DNA from: Verrucomicrobia subdivision 3 bacterium UBA693
GTDB taxonomy: Bacteria > Verrucomicrobiota > Verrucomicrobiia > Limisphaerales > UBA8199
Reading direction: 5' to 3'
Assembly (NCBI GenBank): GCA_002298785.1
Contig: DBMR01000106.1
Coordinates: forward strand, 1 to 64,000
Length of the DNA stretch: 64,000 nucleotides
This document shows positions 8,774 through 17,778 of the stretch, piece by piece. The position numbers and the translations under genes are program-made. Below the pieces are notes generated by a model. The model was not told the origin of the DNA. It saw only the letters and a list, made by a program, of their open reading frames with translations, and searched no databases. How positions within the stretch are numbered: the first letter of the stretch is position 1; each line of letters begins with the position of its first letter.

Positions 8774-10114
8774 CTAGAATTTTCCGCGGGCTTCGAGCGC
8801 CTGGTCCAGCGCAGTTTTAACAGCGTCCAGACGTGCGGGCAGTTCGATTGGCTGATTGGCGTGTTTGGAGGGGAAACCCAGTTCCTTCTGGTGATACTTC
8901 ACTTTCATCTCCACAAATTTCAGTCCGTGGGCGGTGGAGATCACCACGACGCGCTCTGATTTGTCGATTTTGCCGGCTTTGAGCAGCTTGATCATGGCCG
9001 CCAGGGCGACGCCGGTATGCGGGCAATTGAACATGCCGGTGCGATCGCCCAGCGCCGCAGCCTCCGCCAGTTCTTCTTCGGTCGCCTGCTCGACGACGCC
9101 GTTGAATTGTTGCAGGGTGCGAATGGCCTTCTCAATGCTGACCGGGTTCCCGATCTGGATCGCGCTGGCCAGCGTCTTTTCGGCCGTGATCGGTTCAAAA
9201 TTCTGGAAGCCGTTCAGGTAGGCGCGATATAGCGGATTGGCTCTTTCCGCCTGCGCCACCACGATGCGCGGGAGCCGGGAGATCAACCCGAGATCCCGCA
9301 TCATGAGCAAGCCTTTGCCCAATGCAGAGACATTCCCCAGGTTGCCACCTGGAATAATCATCACGTCCGGCGTTTCCCAATCGAACTGCTGCACGATTTC
9401 GATCCCGACCGTCTTCTGGCCTTCCACTCGCAGGGAATTCATCGAGTTGGCCAGATAAAGGGTCGGGTCCTTCGTGATTTCCTTCACCAGGCGCATGCAG
9501 CCGTCGAAATCCGTGTCCAAGTAGAGCACCAGGGCGTCGTTGGAGATGGGTTGCACCAGTTGCGCGAGGGAAATCTTGCCGCGCGGGAGCAGCACGATGG
9601 ACTGGATGCCGGCGGCGGCGCAGTAGGTCGCCAGCGCGGCCGAGGTGTCCCCGGTGGAAGCGCAAACCACTGCCTTAATGGGGGCGCCTTCGGAAATCAT
9701 CTGTTTCACCTGCGAGACCAGCACCGTCATGCCCAGGTCTTTGAAGGAACCACTGTGGGTGTTGCCGCACAGTTTGATCCACAGGTCATTGATTCCGACA
9801 ATTTTTCCGAACCGCTCCGCCCAAAAGAGATTGGTGCCGCCTTCGTATAGCGAGACGACGTTCCGGTCATCGATTTGCGGTAAAATCCACTCTTTTTTGC
9901 CCCAAACCCCGGCGCCGTAAGGCCATTCGTTGCTCTTGTAGCGCTCTTCAAAGAGCTTCATCCACGCCGCGGCGCCGCGTCGGCCCAGCGCCTCGGTATC
10001 ATGCTCGACCTCGAGCAGCGACTGGCACTCGTGGCAACTGTACACCACCGTATTCAACGGGTAGGTGGCGCCGCACTTGGGATTGATGCACTTGAACCAG
10101 GCTCGATATGTCAT
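8774..10114 (-). CDS. thrC: Threonine synthase
   Basis: A PLP enzyme of 446 residues converting O-phosphohomoserine to threonine in the cytoplasm. The N-terminus carries a small zinc-ribbon-like motif (CINPKCG, then CHECQ). The PLP lysine sits in SGSFKDLGM. NSMNSLRVEGQKT, PGGNLGNVSALGKG and the C-terminal CPHTGVALAAM follow, all usual for the long threonine synthase form. ATG 10114 (MTYRAWFKC) is preferred over an open extension of 10 codons. It appears monocistronic, with a spacer of about 190 bases to the nitroreductase. No leader peptide or riboswitch was recognised upstream. Confidence 0.9.
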   Translation of the reverse strand: MTYRAWFKCINPKCGATYPLNTVVYSCHECQSLLEVEHDTEALGRRGAAAWMKLFEERYKSNEWPYGAGVWGKKEWILPQIDDRNVVSLYEGGTNLFWAERFGKIVGINDLWIKLCGNTHSGSFKDLGMTVLVSQVKQMISEGAPIKAVVCASTGDTSAALATYCAAAGIQSIVLLPRGKISLAQLVQPISNDALVLYLDTDFDGCMRLVKEITKDPTLYLANSMNSLRVEGQKTVGIEIVQQFDWETPDVMIIPGGNLGNVSALGKGLLMMRDLGLISRLPRIVVAQAERANPLYRAYLNGFQNFEPITAEKTLASAIQIGNPVSIEKAIRTLQQFNGVVEQATEEELAEAAALGDRTGMFNCPHTGVALAAMIKLLKAGKIDKSERVVVISTAHGLKFVEMKVKYHQKELGFPSKHANQPIELPARLDAVKTALDQALEARGKF

Positions 10115-10306
10115 AGTAAAATTTGCCGCGCGACTATCGCACACCCGGCACCGGGAGTGAAGTTCATTTCAACGATTAGCAGGGCCGCTGAATTTCCGGA
10201 GGGAGCCGTCCGCAGTTCGGGGACCATATCAACTACCAGCGGTTTGGATGCCCGTAGGGGACGCCTGTGTTGGGTGTCAATGGCATTGAAATGGGTGGGT
10301 TGCTGC

Positions 10307-10882
10307 TTAGAGCCAGGAGACGAGGCTTGCGAGGGGCTTGCGGGAGGACACTCGCTGAGAGGTGGTTTCGGAGTGCTGAGGGTAGCCGACCGTGATGACG
10401 ACGACGGGTTTGATTGAGCGCGACCAGTCGACGATGCGGGCGATGATCCGCGGTTTAATCCAGCCGATCCAGCAAGTGCCGAGTCCAAGTTCGGTGGCGG
10501 CCAGTACGAGGTGCTCGCCAGCGATGCCGATATCGACCCAGGGATAGTCCACTCCGGAAACCGAAGCTGCGAGGCGGTGGGTGATAAAGGACGTTTCCAT
10601 GCCGACCACCACGTGAACGGGAGCGTCCAGGGCCCAGGTCATTTTGATTCCCGGGAGGAAGCCTTCTTCAACGATGCGGCGTCGGAGCTCGGGTTGGCGC
10701 ACAATCGCGAAGCGCCAGGGCTGCTGATTGCAGGCCGAGGGGGCCAGCCGGGCGGCTTCAAGGATTTGGGTCAGGTGTTGTTCTGGGACAGGGTCGGGGA
10801 GATAGGCGCGGCAGCTAAAGCGTTGCGCAATGGTGGCCAGCAAGCTGGGGCTGGATTGCTGGGCGGGCCAGGTAGCACTCAT
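10307..10882 (-). CDS. Nitroreductase-family FMN oxidoreductase
   Basis: This 191-residue protein matches the nitroreductase fold. SCRAYLPDPVPEQHL and LAPSACNQQPWRF form the FMN phosphate-binding region, with GIAGEHLVLAATELGLGTCWIG in the middle and VVITVGYP near the end. Members reduce nitro compounds, quinones or flavins using NAD(P)H. The physiological substrate is unknown. It is divergent from pgsA-like gene 11033, and the 150-base spacer should hold both promoters, though I could not read convincing elements. Confidence 0.8.
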   Translation of the reverse strand: MSATWPAQQSSPSLLATIAQRFSCRAYLPDPVPEQHLTQILEAARLAPSACNQQPWRFAIVRQPELRRRIVEEGFLPGIKMTWALDAPVHVVVGMETSFITHRLAASVSGVDYPWVDIGIAGEHLVLAATELGLGTCWIGWIKPRIIARIVDWSRSIKPVVVITVGYPQHSETTSQRVSSRKPLASLVSWL

Positions 10883-11032
10883 GGCTCCATGATGACGATG
10901 TGAGTTGGTAATACAATTTCAGATTGAGCGGAGCCCCGACTTGGAAACGAACGAGCAATGATTATCAAGCAGCGTTGCGGGCAACCGGTGTTGACCCAGC
11001 CAGCCCGTGGCCCTAGGCTGTGCGGCAATAGC

Positions 11033-11686
11033 ATGAGTGTGTGGTTTTCCCAGCGCCGGAAATTCTACTTCGTCCAGTGCCTGACGCTGGCGCGGATTCC
11101 GCTCATCCTGCTTTTCTTGGCCGTGACGGTGTATTTTGGCGCCGACACCCCGGAGCCGTGGTTCGCTTTGGCGTTTACGGGGATGATTCTCTCGGCGGTC
11201 ACCGATCTGCTCGATGGCTATTTCGCCCGACGCTTCAAAGTGACCTCCAACCTGGGCAGTTACGCCGATCCCATGACGGATAAAGTGTTTTATCTCACTA
11301 CCTTTCCGACGTTGGTGTACCTGGCTTCCTGTCGAGATCAGCATGGGCACGCGCGGCTGCTGGTCCTGCTGGCGATTATGTTTCTGTTACGCGACCAGTG
11401 GGTGAGTTTTCTGCGCTCGCTCGGCGCTTTGCACGGTCTGAGTGCCAGAGCCAACTGGTCGGGCAAAGCCCGGACGGTGATTTCGTTCCCGATGATCTGC
11501 CTGATTTACTATTACCTGGCAGCGCCCGTGACTTGGGGAGTGCAGTTGCCCGCCCAACTGATATACCTGGTTGAAATGGCCGGGGTGCTGATCAACCTCA
11601 TTTCAATCGTGGTTTACTCGGGCTTTTACTGGCCGGCTCTGCGCGCGGAACTGCGCGTGCCGGGAGAAGAGAACAGCGACACGTAG
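11033..11686 (+). CDS. CDP-alcohol phosphatidyltransferase (PgsA-like)
   Basis: An integral membrane enzyme of 217 residues that transfers a phosphatidyl group from CDP-diacylglycerol to an alcohol. The family signature D-G-x2-A-R-x8-G-x3-D-x3-D is complete in DGYFAR..NLGSYADPMTDK. Several hydrophobic helices follow, at roughly residues 20-40, 45-60, 95-125, 145-165 and 180-200. I chose ATG 11033 (MSVWFSQRRK). An open extension to 10958 adds a polar leader that does not look like the family. Glycerol-3-phosphate is the likely acceptor (phosphatidylglycerolphosphate synthase), but this cannot be proven from sequence. It converges on the ArsR-methyltransferase gene. Confidence 0.75.
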   Translation: MSVWFSQRRKFYFVQCLTLARIPLILLFLAVTVYFGADTPEPWFALAFTGMILSAVTDLLDGYFARRFKVTSNLGSYADPMTDKVFYLTTFPTLVYLASCRDQHGHARLLVLLAIMFLLRDQWVSFLRSLGALHGLSARANWSGKARTVISFPMICLIYYYLAAPVTWGVQLPAQLIYLVEMAGVLINLISIVVYSGFYWPALRAELRVPGEENSDT

Positions 11687-11726
11687 CGTCGACGGAGCCG
11701 CCGGGTGTCGAGTCCGTGCGGGTCGG

Positions 11727-12653
11727 TCACTTCAAAGCGCTGGCGAGCAGGGTTTCGAAATGGGGCGGTTGTTCTTCGCGGGCGACGATACTGATGTCGA
11801 TCCGTTTGAAAGTGGCTTGCTCCAGCCAGCGATGCAGATCACTTTCCGCAAAGCCCAGCCAGCGGTCGCCGTAGAGTTCGTGGGCGCGTTCGAATTGATG
11901 CCGGGCGAGGTCCAGGATCATGATTTGACCGCCGGGTCGCAGGATGCGATGGGCGCTCTGGATGGCTCGGGCTGGATCTTCGGCGTGATGCAACGCCTGG
12001 CTAAGGATGACGAGCTCCACCGACTCCGATTCAATGGGCGGATCCTGCAAGTCGCCCAGCCGGAATTCGAGCTGTTTGAGGCCGTTCTTTTTGGCCTTGG
12101 CCGCACCAAAGGCGACCATCTTCTCGGAGTTATCCACGGCGATGACCTTCTTACACCGGCGGGCGAGCAATTCGCTCAGCAAACCTTCACCCGCGCCGAG
12201 ATCAGCGACGACCAGGGGCGGCAGGATGCGCAGCAGCAGGTGGCCGAAGGCTTGCCAGGAACGGCCCGGTCCGTAAACACGGTCGAAGCGGCCGGCGACC
12301 TGGTTGAAGAAGACCTGCGCCTGTTCCCGGCGCCGGTTCAGAATGCGTTTGAGATTGATCTCATCGGCTTCGCGCTCGGGCAATTCACCCGCGCCCCGAA
12401 TCGCCAACTGCACGAATTCGGCGCCGCCGTTTTCCGGGGTCCCCAGGCGGTAAAAGGTGCGCTTGCCCTCGCGACGCGACTGCAGCAGTCCGCTGTCGAG
12501 CAGCAAACCCAGATGTGTCGAAATACGGGACTGGCCCAGGCGGGTGATTTCCTGCAGCTCGTTTACCGATAATTCGTCTTTTTCCAGCAGCGCCATGATC
12601 CGCAGCCGGGTGGGGTCGGACAGCACGCGCAGAAATTTCAGCGTGGATGACAT
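11727..12653 (-). CDS. ArsR-type regulator fused to SAM methyltransferase
   Basis: A 308-residue two-domain protein. Residues 1-80 are a winged helix of the ArsR/SmtB type (LSDPTRLRIMALLEKDELSVNEL, then RLGQSRISTHLGLLLDSGLL, then GKRTFYRLG). Residues 110-308 are a class I methyltransferase with motif I VVADLGAGEGLLSELL, then VIAVDNSEKMV, LVILSQALHHAEDP and ILRPGGQIMILDL. The fused form is common in several phyla, and its physiological substrate is not known to me. No metal-binding cysteine pair typical of arsenic sensing is seen in the DNA-binding part. It lies just downstream of flgL on the same strand, with a 105-base spacer that probably contains its own promoter. Confidence 0.8.
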   Translation of the reverse strand: MSSTLKFLRVLSDPTRLRIMALLEKDELSVNELQEITRLGQSRISTHLGLLLDSGLLQSRREGKRTFYRLGTPENGGAEFVQLAIRGAGELPEREADEINLKRILNRRREQAQVFFNQVAGRFDRVYGPGRSWQAFGHLLLRILPPLVVADLGAGEGLLSELLARRCKKVIAVDNSEKMVAFGAAKAKKNGLKQLEFRLGDLQDPPIESESVELVILSQALHHAEDPARAIQSAHRILRPGGQIMILDLARHQFERAHELYGDRWLGFAESDLHRWLEQATFKRIDISIVAREEQPPHFETLLASALK

Positions 12654-12758
12654 GCGCGGGAACTATAGGGGAGGCACCGAACGCAGACGAGATAAATGCG
12701 CTGCGGAAGGCCGGGATGCACCCTGGTCAAACTGGGGAAGACACGGGAGAACGGGGGC

Positions 12759-13694
12759 TTAGCGGAGGTAATCCATGAGCGACGTGCTCATGAGCCTGGC
12801 CGCGCTCTGCAAGGCCGCCTGGTAGGCGGTCTGGACAGAACCGAGTTGCACGAGGGTCTGTGCCAGATCGGCGTCGACATTTTGCGAAATCGATTCGCGG
12901 TCGGTCTGACTCTGGGAAGTTGCGGCCGTGGCCGCAGCCTGGAGTCGCGCCGAAAGGGCGCCGTGATCGGCCACATGATTGACCAGGTTATCCTCGTCCT
13001 TGGCCAGGCCCGCACGATCGTTGGCACTGACGGCGGCGGTGTCTCCCTTCAGGAGATGGTCGCGCAACGAAATCAGGTGTTGGAGGAAATCGGCGCCAAA
13101 GCGATCATCCGACAAAAGACCACGCGGACCTGAACCGGTGGTGTTGGCTCCCGGCGGGCCGACCGACACGGCGACATCGGCGGAGATTTCTGTCGGAGCC
13201 ACGCTGGTGTTTCCCTGGTAGGCGACGGACTGCGGGTTGCCCTGGGAGTCGCGAGTCAGGACATACGGCGGCTTGTCCGACCGCGTGCCACCGAAGAGAT
13301 AGGCGTCACCCTGTTTGGTGTTGGCTTGCTGCACCACCTGCTCGATGAGCTGATTCACCTCGGTGGCATACGTCTTCAGCTCGGCGGGGGACTTGGTGCC
13401 ATCCGCGAGGGTGGCGATTTCACCGGCGCGGCTGGACACTTTTTGAAATCCCTGTAAGGCGGAATAGACCGCGGCGGCCTTGTCGGTCAGGGCAGAAATA
13501 TTCTTCTGATACTGGGCCTGGGTTTGCAGGCGGGTTTGGAGACCGAGCACCTGTCGGGCGGCCTCCGGATCGTCCGAGGCATTCTCGAGGCGACGTCCGG
13601 TCGAGGCCTGGCGTTGCAGCGCATATTGTTTGGAGGACAGCCGATTGAGCTGGTCAACCACCGCGGCATTGAAGGAGTTGGAGGTGACGCGCAT
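12759..13694 (-). CDS. flgL: Flagellar hook-filament junction protein FlgL
   Basis: FlgL (HAP3) is the second junction protein between hook and filament and is exported through the flagellar channel. The 311-residue protein starts MRVTSNSFNAAVVDQLNRL and contains the flagellin-like N-terminal coiled coil with ATGRRLENASDDPEAA-like sequence (here STGRRLENASDDPEAARQVL). It ends in a heptad-like segment (VDADLAQTLVQLGSVQTAYQAAL) resembling the flagellin C-terminal D0/D1 helix. It is the last gene of the flgF-flgL run, 11 bases after flgK. The adjacent filament genes it normally contacts, flagellin and the cap protein, are not in the window. Confidence 0.9.
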   Translation of the reverse strand: MRVTSNSFNAAVVDQLNRLSSKQYALQRQASTGRRLENASDDPEAARQVLGLQTRLQTQAQYQKNISALTDKAAAVYSALQGFQKVSSRAGEIATLADGTKSPAELKTYATEVNQLIEQVVQQANTKQGDAYLFGGTRSDKPPYVLTRDSQGNPQSVAYQGNTSVAPTEISADVAVSVGPPGANTTGSGPRGLLSDDRFGADFLQHLISLRDHLLKGDTAAVSANDRAGLAKDEDNLVNHVADHGALSARLQAAATAATSQSQTDRESISQNVDADLAQTLVQLGSVQTAYQAALQSAARLMSTSLMDYLR

Positions 13695-13705
13695 AAGGAA
13701 CAGGG

Positions 13706-15130
13706 TTAACGCTTCAGGTTGATGATATCATCCAGCATTTCGCTGACGGTGGAGACGAGTTTTGCTGAAGCCTGGAAAGCCTTTTGGTACTTCATCATGT
13801 TGGTCATCTCTTCATCGAGGGAGACGCCGCTGACGGAGTCGCGCTGGCTTTGGAGCATTGATTGAACCAGTGATTGATTGTCGATTTGGCTGTTGGTGGA
13901 GCTCAGTTTCTGACCCAGGCTGGTGACAGTGGCGGTGTAATGCTGGGCGAAGGTTTGCTGGCCGAGGGCCGTGATGGGCTGTGAGGCCAGGCGGGCTAGG
14001 GAAAGCGCCACCTTGTTGTCCCCGGTGGCAGTAGAATCCCCGCCGGCCTGGATTTTTCGGGGATCAGCTACCAAGGTGGCGTTGACCGAAATGTCAGTGG
14101 CGGTGGTGCCGGTGAAGAACGGGGTGCCTGTGCCTCCGGAGAGGTCGTAGCCGGCCTGGTGCAATTGGTTAACTTGCGAGATCAGCGCGCCGGTCATCGA
14201 GTTGAGACCTTTGCTTAAATCGGCGATCGCACCGTCTCGAACGTCGATGGACCCCTGGATGCTCCCGCCGGTCAGATTCAAAGGAGAACTCGAGCCGGCA
14301 GTGCGGAGCAATAATTTTCCGGTACCGCCATCGTAGGTCTGCAATTTGTCGAGCAAGTCCTTGCCTGAGACCAGCAATTGGCCCCCGACAGTGACGTTAA
14401 CCGAACCGTCCGCGTTTTCGGCGGTATTAAAATTAACGAGAGCGGCGAGGCTTTCGAGCTTTTGCTGCCGGAGATCGCGCAAATCGTTGGCGCTGCCGGA
14501 CGAGCCGCTTTCCGCCTGGGCGATCTGGCGATTGAGCTCTGAAATCTCCGTGAGCAACGAGTTGGCGTTGCCGGTGTCGGCGGTGATCGAGTCGTTGAGG
14601 TTTTGAGAGAGGTCCGCGAGCCGGCGGTCGGCGCTGTGCAGGCGGGTAGCGAGTTCCTGGGCGGTAGTGATTACCGCTTGCCGGGCGGTCAGGGAAGCCG
14701 GGTTGCTGGCGAGGCTTTGGAACGAGTTAAACAAGCCGTTGATCTGGCTCAGAATTCCGTTGGCCCCGGAAGTGGAGACCCCGGTGATGGCACCGGTCTG
14801 GGAGTTCTGCTCGAAAGTTTCGCCGAGTTGTGCCTGGGCGTTTTGCAGCGCGGACTTCTGCCGAAGCAGGAAGCCGGAGATGCTGCCTTCGGCGCGGATC
14901 TGGCTGTCATTGAGCGCGTCGCGGAGCTGCTGAATGGAAGCGGCCTGAACGCCGGTGCCCTGGGGCCCGATCGGGCTGGACAGGGTCAGGCTGGCGCGCA
15001 TGATCAACCGCTGCCGCGCGTAGGCGGGGTTGTTGACATTGGCCAGGTTTTGGCCGGTCACTTCCACGCCCTGACGCTGTGCCTGCAGCGCCCGCGAACC
15101 CATATCCAATGTGCCGAATAGACCGAGCAT
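13706..15130 (-). CDS. flgK: Flagellar hook-associated protein FlgK
   Basis: FlgK (HAP1) caps the hook and joins it to FlgL. The 474-residue protein begins MLGLFGTLDMGSRALQAQRQ and has the rod/hook family signature VTGQNLANVNNPAYARQRL. The C-terminal part, SLDEEMTNMMKYQKAFQASAKLVSTVSEMLDDIINL, is diagnostic. A TTG three codons upstream overlaps the flgN stop, but ATG 15130 is the more natural start. The middle is rich in Ser, Gly and Thr, as in other FlgK proteins. Chaperone FlgN is encoded immediately upstream. Confidence 0.92.
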   Translation of the reverse strand: MLGLFGTLDMGSRALQAQRQGVEVTGQNLANVNNPAYARQRLIMRASLTLSSPIGPQGTGVQAASIQQLRDALNDSQIRAEGSISGFLLRQKSALQNAQAQLGETFEQNSQTGAITGVSTSGANGILSQINGLFNSFQSLASNPASLTARQAVITTAQELATRLHSADRRLADLSQNLNDSITADTGNANSLLTEISELNRQIAQAESGSSGSANDLRDLRQQKLESLAALVNFNTAENADGSVNVTVGGQLLVSGKDLLDKLQTYDGGTGKLLLRTAGSSSPLNLTGGSIQGSIDVRDGAIADLSKGLNSMTGALISQVNQLHQAGYDLSGGTGTPFFTGTTATDISVNATLVADPRKIQAGGDSTATGDNKVALSLARLASQPITALGQQTFAQHYTATVTSLGQKLSSTNSQIDNQSLVQSMLQSQRDSVSGVSLDEEMTNMMKYQKAFQASAKLVSTVSEMLDDIINLKR

Positions 15131-15135
15131 AAATA

Positions 15136-15630
15136 TCAACCCACGGCTTCGGCGAGAAAACGCCCTGACACTGGCAGGGGCAGAATCTGGCCGGATTCAT
15201 TGTAGACCGGGGGGGTATTGGCGGAGCACAGGCCCCCGATAATTTGCTGCATGGTTTCCAAAGAACGGCTCAACAGCAGGTGATTCTGCTGGGCGCGCTG
15301 CTGGACCCGGGCGAGCAGGTGATGATTCTCCTGGACCAACGCATCGAGCAACGGCCGGTAATCCGGCGGCAGCACCCCGACGAGTGTGTTGAGCGAGGAG
15401 TGCTCCGGAAGAGAATAATGGCGGGCGAGCGTGCGGCGAGCCTCGGCGCGCGCGTCCCGGGCCATTTGAATGGTCTGGGTTTGGGTGTCGATGGCGGAGA
15501 CGACTTCGTGGATCAGGGCCGCCTGGCAGCGGACCACCGCGTCCTGCTGCTGATCCAGCAGCGCCAGCATTTCGCCATACTGGGTCAATTCTTCGCGCAG
15601 GTGGTGGATGAAACTATCGAGTTCGTTCAT
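15136..15630 (-). CDS. flgN: Flagellar export chaperone FlgN
   Basis: A 164-residue, mostly helical protein in the position expected of FlgN, the cytoplasmic chaperone that delivers FlgK and FlgL to the export gate. The sequence is amphipathic helix throughout (HHLREELTQYGEMLALLDQQQDAVV, LVQENHHLLARVQQRAQQNHLLLSRSLETMQQII) and ends in a disordered proline-containing tail. The start overlaps the flgJ stop and the stop lies five bases from flgK, which supports coupled translation. A second protein of similar look is encoded at 48613. Confidence 0.8.
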   Translation of the reverse strand: MNELDSFIHHLREELTQYGEMLALLDQQQDAVVRCQAALIHEVVSAIDTQTQTIQMARDARAEARRTLARHYSLPEHSSLNTLVGVLPPDYRPLLDALVQENHHLLARVQQRAQQNHLLLSRSLETMQQIIGGLCSANTPPVYNESGQILPLPVSGRFLAEAVG

Positions 15631-15974
15631 GAGTGAGATTTCGGAGCGGTGGTTTTGGAAGTGCCGTGCGAATGGGTGGACAGTTCCCTTTCGAGTTGCC
15701 GGGCCAGGCCAATGGTGCCGGATTGGGAGATCATGTCCGCCGTTTGATTGGAAAGCAGGTCGCGATAAATGCCCCCGCTGGCGGTGTTACCTGATCCCTT
15801 TTTGTCGAACAAAGGTTTTTGGGCATTTTCGAGAATATTTCGGACGAGGATGGCCTCGAAGCCTTTGCTGAGCTGGGAGATTTTCTCCGGCTCGGACAGC
15901 TTGCTCGAGCGGGCCACCTGGTCCAGGGCCATGGGCGGGGTGTGCCGCGTGGAGTTGACAGTGGGTAGATTCAT
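15627..15974 (-). CDS. flgJ: Rod-binding protein (FlgJ N-terminal domain only)
   Basis: A 115-residue protein corresponding to the rod-capping domain of FlgJ. It shows KLSEPEKISQLSKGFEAILVRNILENAQKPLF and IYRDLLSNQTADMISQSGTIGLARQLERELS. The C-terminal glucosaminidase domain found in enterobacterial FlgJ is absent, as in many other phyla, so a separate wall hydrolase must open the peptidoglycan for the rod. It overlaps flgN by four bases and follows flgI by two. Confidence 0.85.
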   Translation of the reverse strand: MNLPTVNSTRHTPPMALDQVARSSKLSEPEKISQLSKGFEAILVRNILENAQKPLFDKKGSGNTASGGIYRDLLSNQTADMISQSGTIGLARQLERELSTHSHGTSKTTAPKSHS

Positions 15975-15976
15975 GA

Positions 15977-17110
15977 TCAGCGGGCGATGAGTTCGGCCTG
16001 GAGCGCCCCGGCCTGTTTCATGGCTTGAAAGATCGCCATCATATCCCGCGGGGTGACTCCCAGGGCGTTGAGGGCCGAGGCTACTTTTTCCACTGTGGGC
16101 ATTTCCGGCAGGTTGATCAGGCGCGCTTTGTTTTCGGAGACGTCCGTGCTCGTTTGTGGGGTCACGACGGTTTCGCCGCGATTGCTGAAAGCGCTCGGTT
16201 GCGAGACCTGCATCGTCGAGGCGATGCTGATAGTCAGGCTGCCCTGCGAGATGGCGCAGTTCTGAATTTTGATACGTGAGGTGGCCACGATGGTGCCAGT
16301 CCGTTCATTGATGATGATGCGGGCAGGCGTGTCCGGCTCCAATTCGATCGCTTCGAGGCGCGCAATGAAATCCACCGGACGCGCCACGGCGGGTGGCGGC
16401 AGTTGAACTTTGACCGAGGTGGCGTCTATGGCCTCGGCGGTGTCCGGGTAAGTTTGATTGATCGCCGCGGCCATGCGGGCGGCGGAAGTGAAGCTGGGCT
16501 CGCGCAGGAGCAGTTCGAGAGCCTGGTCATGGACGATGGTGGCCGGGATTTCCTTTTCCACCAGTGCCCCGCCGATGATGGTGGCGACGGTGGGATGATT
16601 TTTAGTGACGGTTGCGCCGCCACCACCGCCTTGACCGGCGGAAAATCCGCCGACGGACAGCGGGCCCTGGGCCACCGCATAGATCCTATTATCAGCGCCC
16701 AGCAGCGGGGTTTGGAGCAACACGCCGCCCTGGAGCGACTTGGCGTCTCCCATGGAAGCCACCTGGACGTCGAGCCGCGCACCGTTCTTTACAAACGCGG
16801 GAATATCGGCGGTGACCATCACCACGCCGACGTTTTTGGAGGAGATCGTGGCTGGCGGAACCGTGATGCCGTAGCGTTGCAGCATGTTGGCCACGGTTTG
16901 CTTCGAATACACTGGATCTTTGTCGCCATCTCCCGCGAGACCCACCACCAGGCCGTAGCCGACCAATTGATTATCCCGCGCTCCGGCCACCATGGCGAGA
17001 TCGCGCACGCGCACGCCGGCGGTCGCGCTCGGGGTCGCCAGCCAGCAGCATAGCAGCAATAGACAGAGCCGGACTGCGGCGGGGTAGAACGGTGAGTTCG
17101 AGGAGTTCAT
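15977..17110 (-). CDS. flgI: Flagellar P-ring protein FlgI
   Basis: FlgI forms the ring around the rod at the peptidoglycan layer. The protein has about 377 residues with a cleavable signal peptide (CLLLLCCWLATPSATAGV) and the conserved start RVRDLAMVAGARDNQLVGYGLVVGLAGDGDK. VMVTADIPAFVKNGARLDVQVASMGDAKSLQGG follows, and the C-terminus carries MPTVEKVASALNALGVTPRDMMAIFQAMKQAGAL. An in-frame TTG two codons earlier overlaps the flgH stop; ATG 17110 is used here. Together with flgH and flgA it shows that the organism has an outer membrane crossed by the rod. Confidence 0.93.
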   Translation of the reverse strand: MNSSNSPFYPAAVRLCLLLLCCWLATPSATAGVRVRDLAMVAGARDNQLVGYGLVVGLAGDGDKDPVYSKQTVANMLQRYGITVPPATISSKNVGVVMVTADIPAFVKNGARLDVQVASMGDAKSLQGGVLLQTPLLGADNRIYAVAQGPLSVGGFSAGQGGGGGATVTKNHPTVATIIGGALVEKEIPATIVHDQALELLLREPSFTSAARMAAAINQTYPDTAEAIDATSVKVQLPPPAVARPVDFIARLEAIELEPDTPARIIINERTGTIVATSRIKIQNCAISQGSLTISIASTMQVSQPSAFSNRGETVVTPQTSTDVSENKARLINLPEMPTVEKVASALNALGVTPRDMMAIFQAMKQAGALQAELIAR

Positions 17111-17112
17111 TT

Positions 17113-17778
17113 TCAAAACGGCGCCAGTTTATCCCAAATTTTGGTGAACCAACCTTTGCGCTGTGAATCGGAGATGCTGCCCTTTGAAGTGAAGCGGATG
17201 GTGGCATCGGCGACGTTGTAGCTGTAAACGGTGTTGTTGGCGGCGATGTCATCCGCGCGGACGACCCCGCGCAGCACCATCGTCTGTTGTTCGCCGGAGA
17301 AAGCGGTATCTCGGGAACCTTCGATCAGCAGATTCTTATTGGGCAGGACATCCACGACGCGCACGGCAATCCGGGCGACGATTTTTTCCGAGTTATTGAT
17401 GGCGCCGCCACCGTTGAAACCGGTTTTGCCGTTCATTTTTACGGCCGGCATTTGCCCGCCCTGGGTCATGAGGCCACTGGCGGCGGGGCTGAACAGGAAG
17501 CTGGCGACGCTGGCGTCGATGCTGGATTCGCGGCCGGTTTTGGTGTTGTTATCTTTGGAGGTGGAGTTGTTCTCCTGGACGATGATGGTGATGATATCGC
17601 CCACCCCGGCAGCGCGGCGATCGGCGAACATCGGGCGAGCCGCGGTGGTATCGTCACGCCAAAGGCTATCGGCCAACAGCGTCGGCTGCGCGCTGCTTAG
17701 GAAGGTCAGCGCTGCCAGGGCGCCGGCGCCAAACCGGTACCGGGACCGCTTACAGGGGTATGATGATTCTCTTTTCAT
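17113..17778 (-). CDS. flgH: Flagellar L-ring protein FlgH, without a lipobox
   Basis: FlgH forms the outer-membrane ring of the basal body. The 221-residue protein shows SLWRDDTTAARPMFADRRAAGVGDIITIIVQE, MNGKTGFNGGGAINNSEKIVARIAVRVVDVLPNKNLLIEGSR and GVVRADDIAANNTVYSYNVADATI, all conserved in the family. Most FlgH proteins are lipoproteins. Here the N-terminal hydrophobic stretch (ALAALTFLSSAQPTLLADSLW) has no cysteine, and the only Cys is at residue 9. It is probably cleaved by signal peptidase I instead. It overlaps flgA by 29 bases and abuts flgI. Confidence 0.9.
   Translation of the reverse strand: MKRESSYPCKRSRYRFGAGALAALTFLSSAQPTLLADSLWRDDTTAARPMFADRRAAGVGDIITIIVQENNSTSKDNNTKTGRESSIDASVASFLFSPAASGLMTQGGQMPAVKMNGKTGFNGGGAINNSEKIVARIAVRVVDVLPNKNLLIEGSRDTAFSGEQQTMVLRGVVRADDIAANNTVYSYNVADATIRFTSKGSISDSQRKGWFTKIWDKLAPF

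Noticed and set aside
10115..10306. Riboswitch or attenuator upstream of thrC
   Set aside because: No leader peptide with Thr/Ile codons and no terminator-antiterminator pair could be seen.
16403..17053. 216-codon plus-strand frame opposite flgI
   Set aside because: Antisense shadow of FlgI without any recognised motif or start signal.
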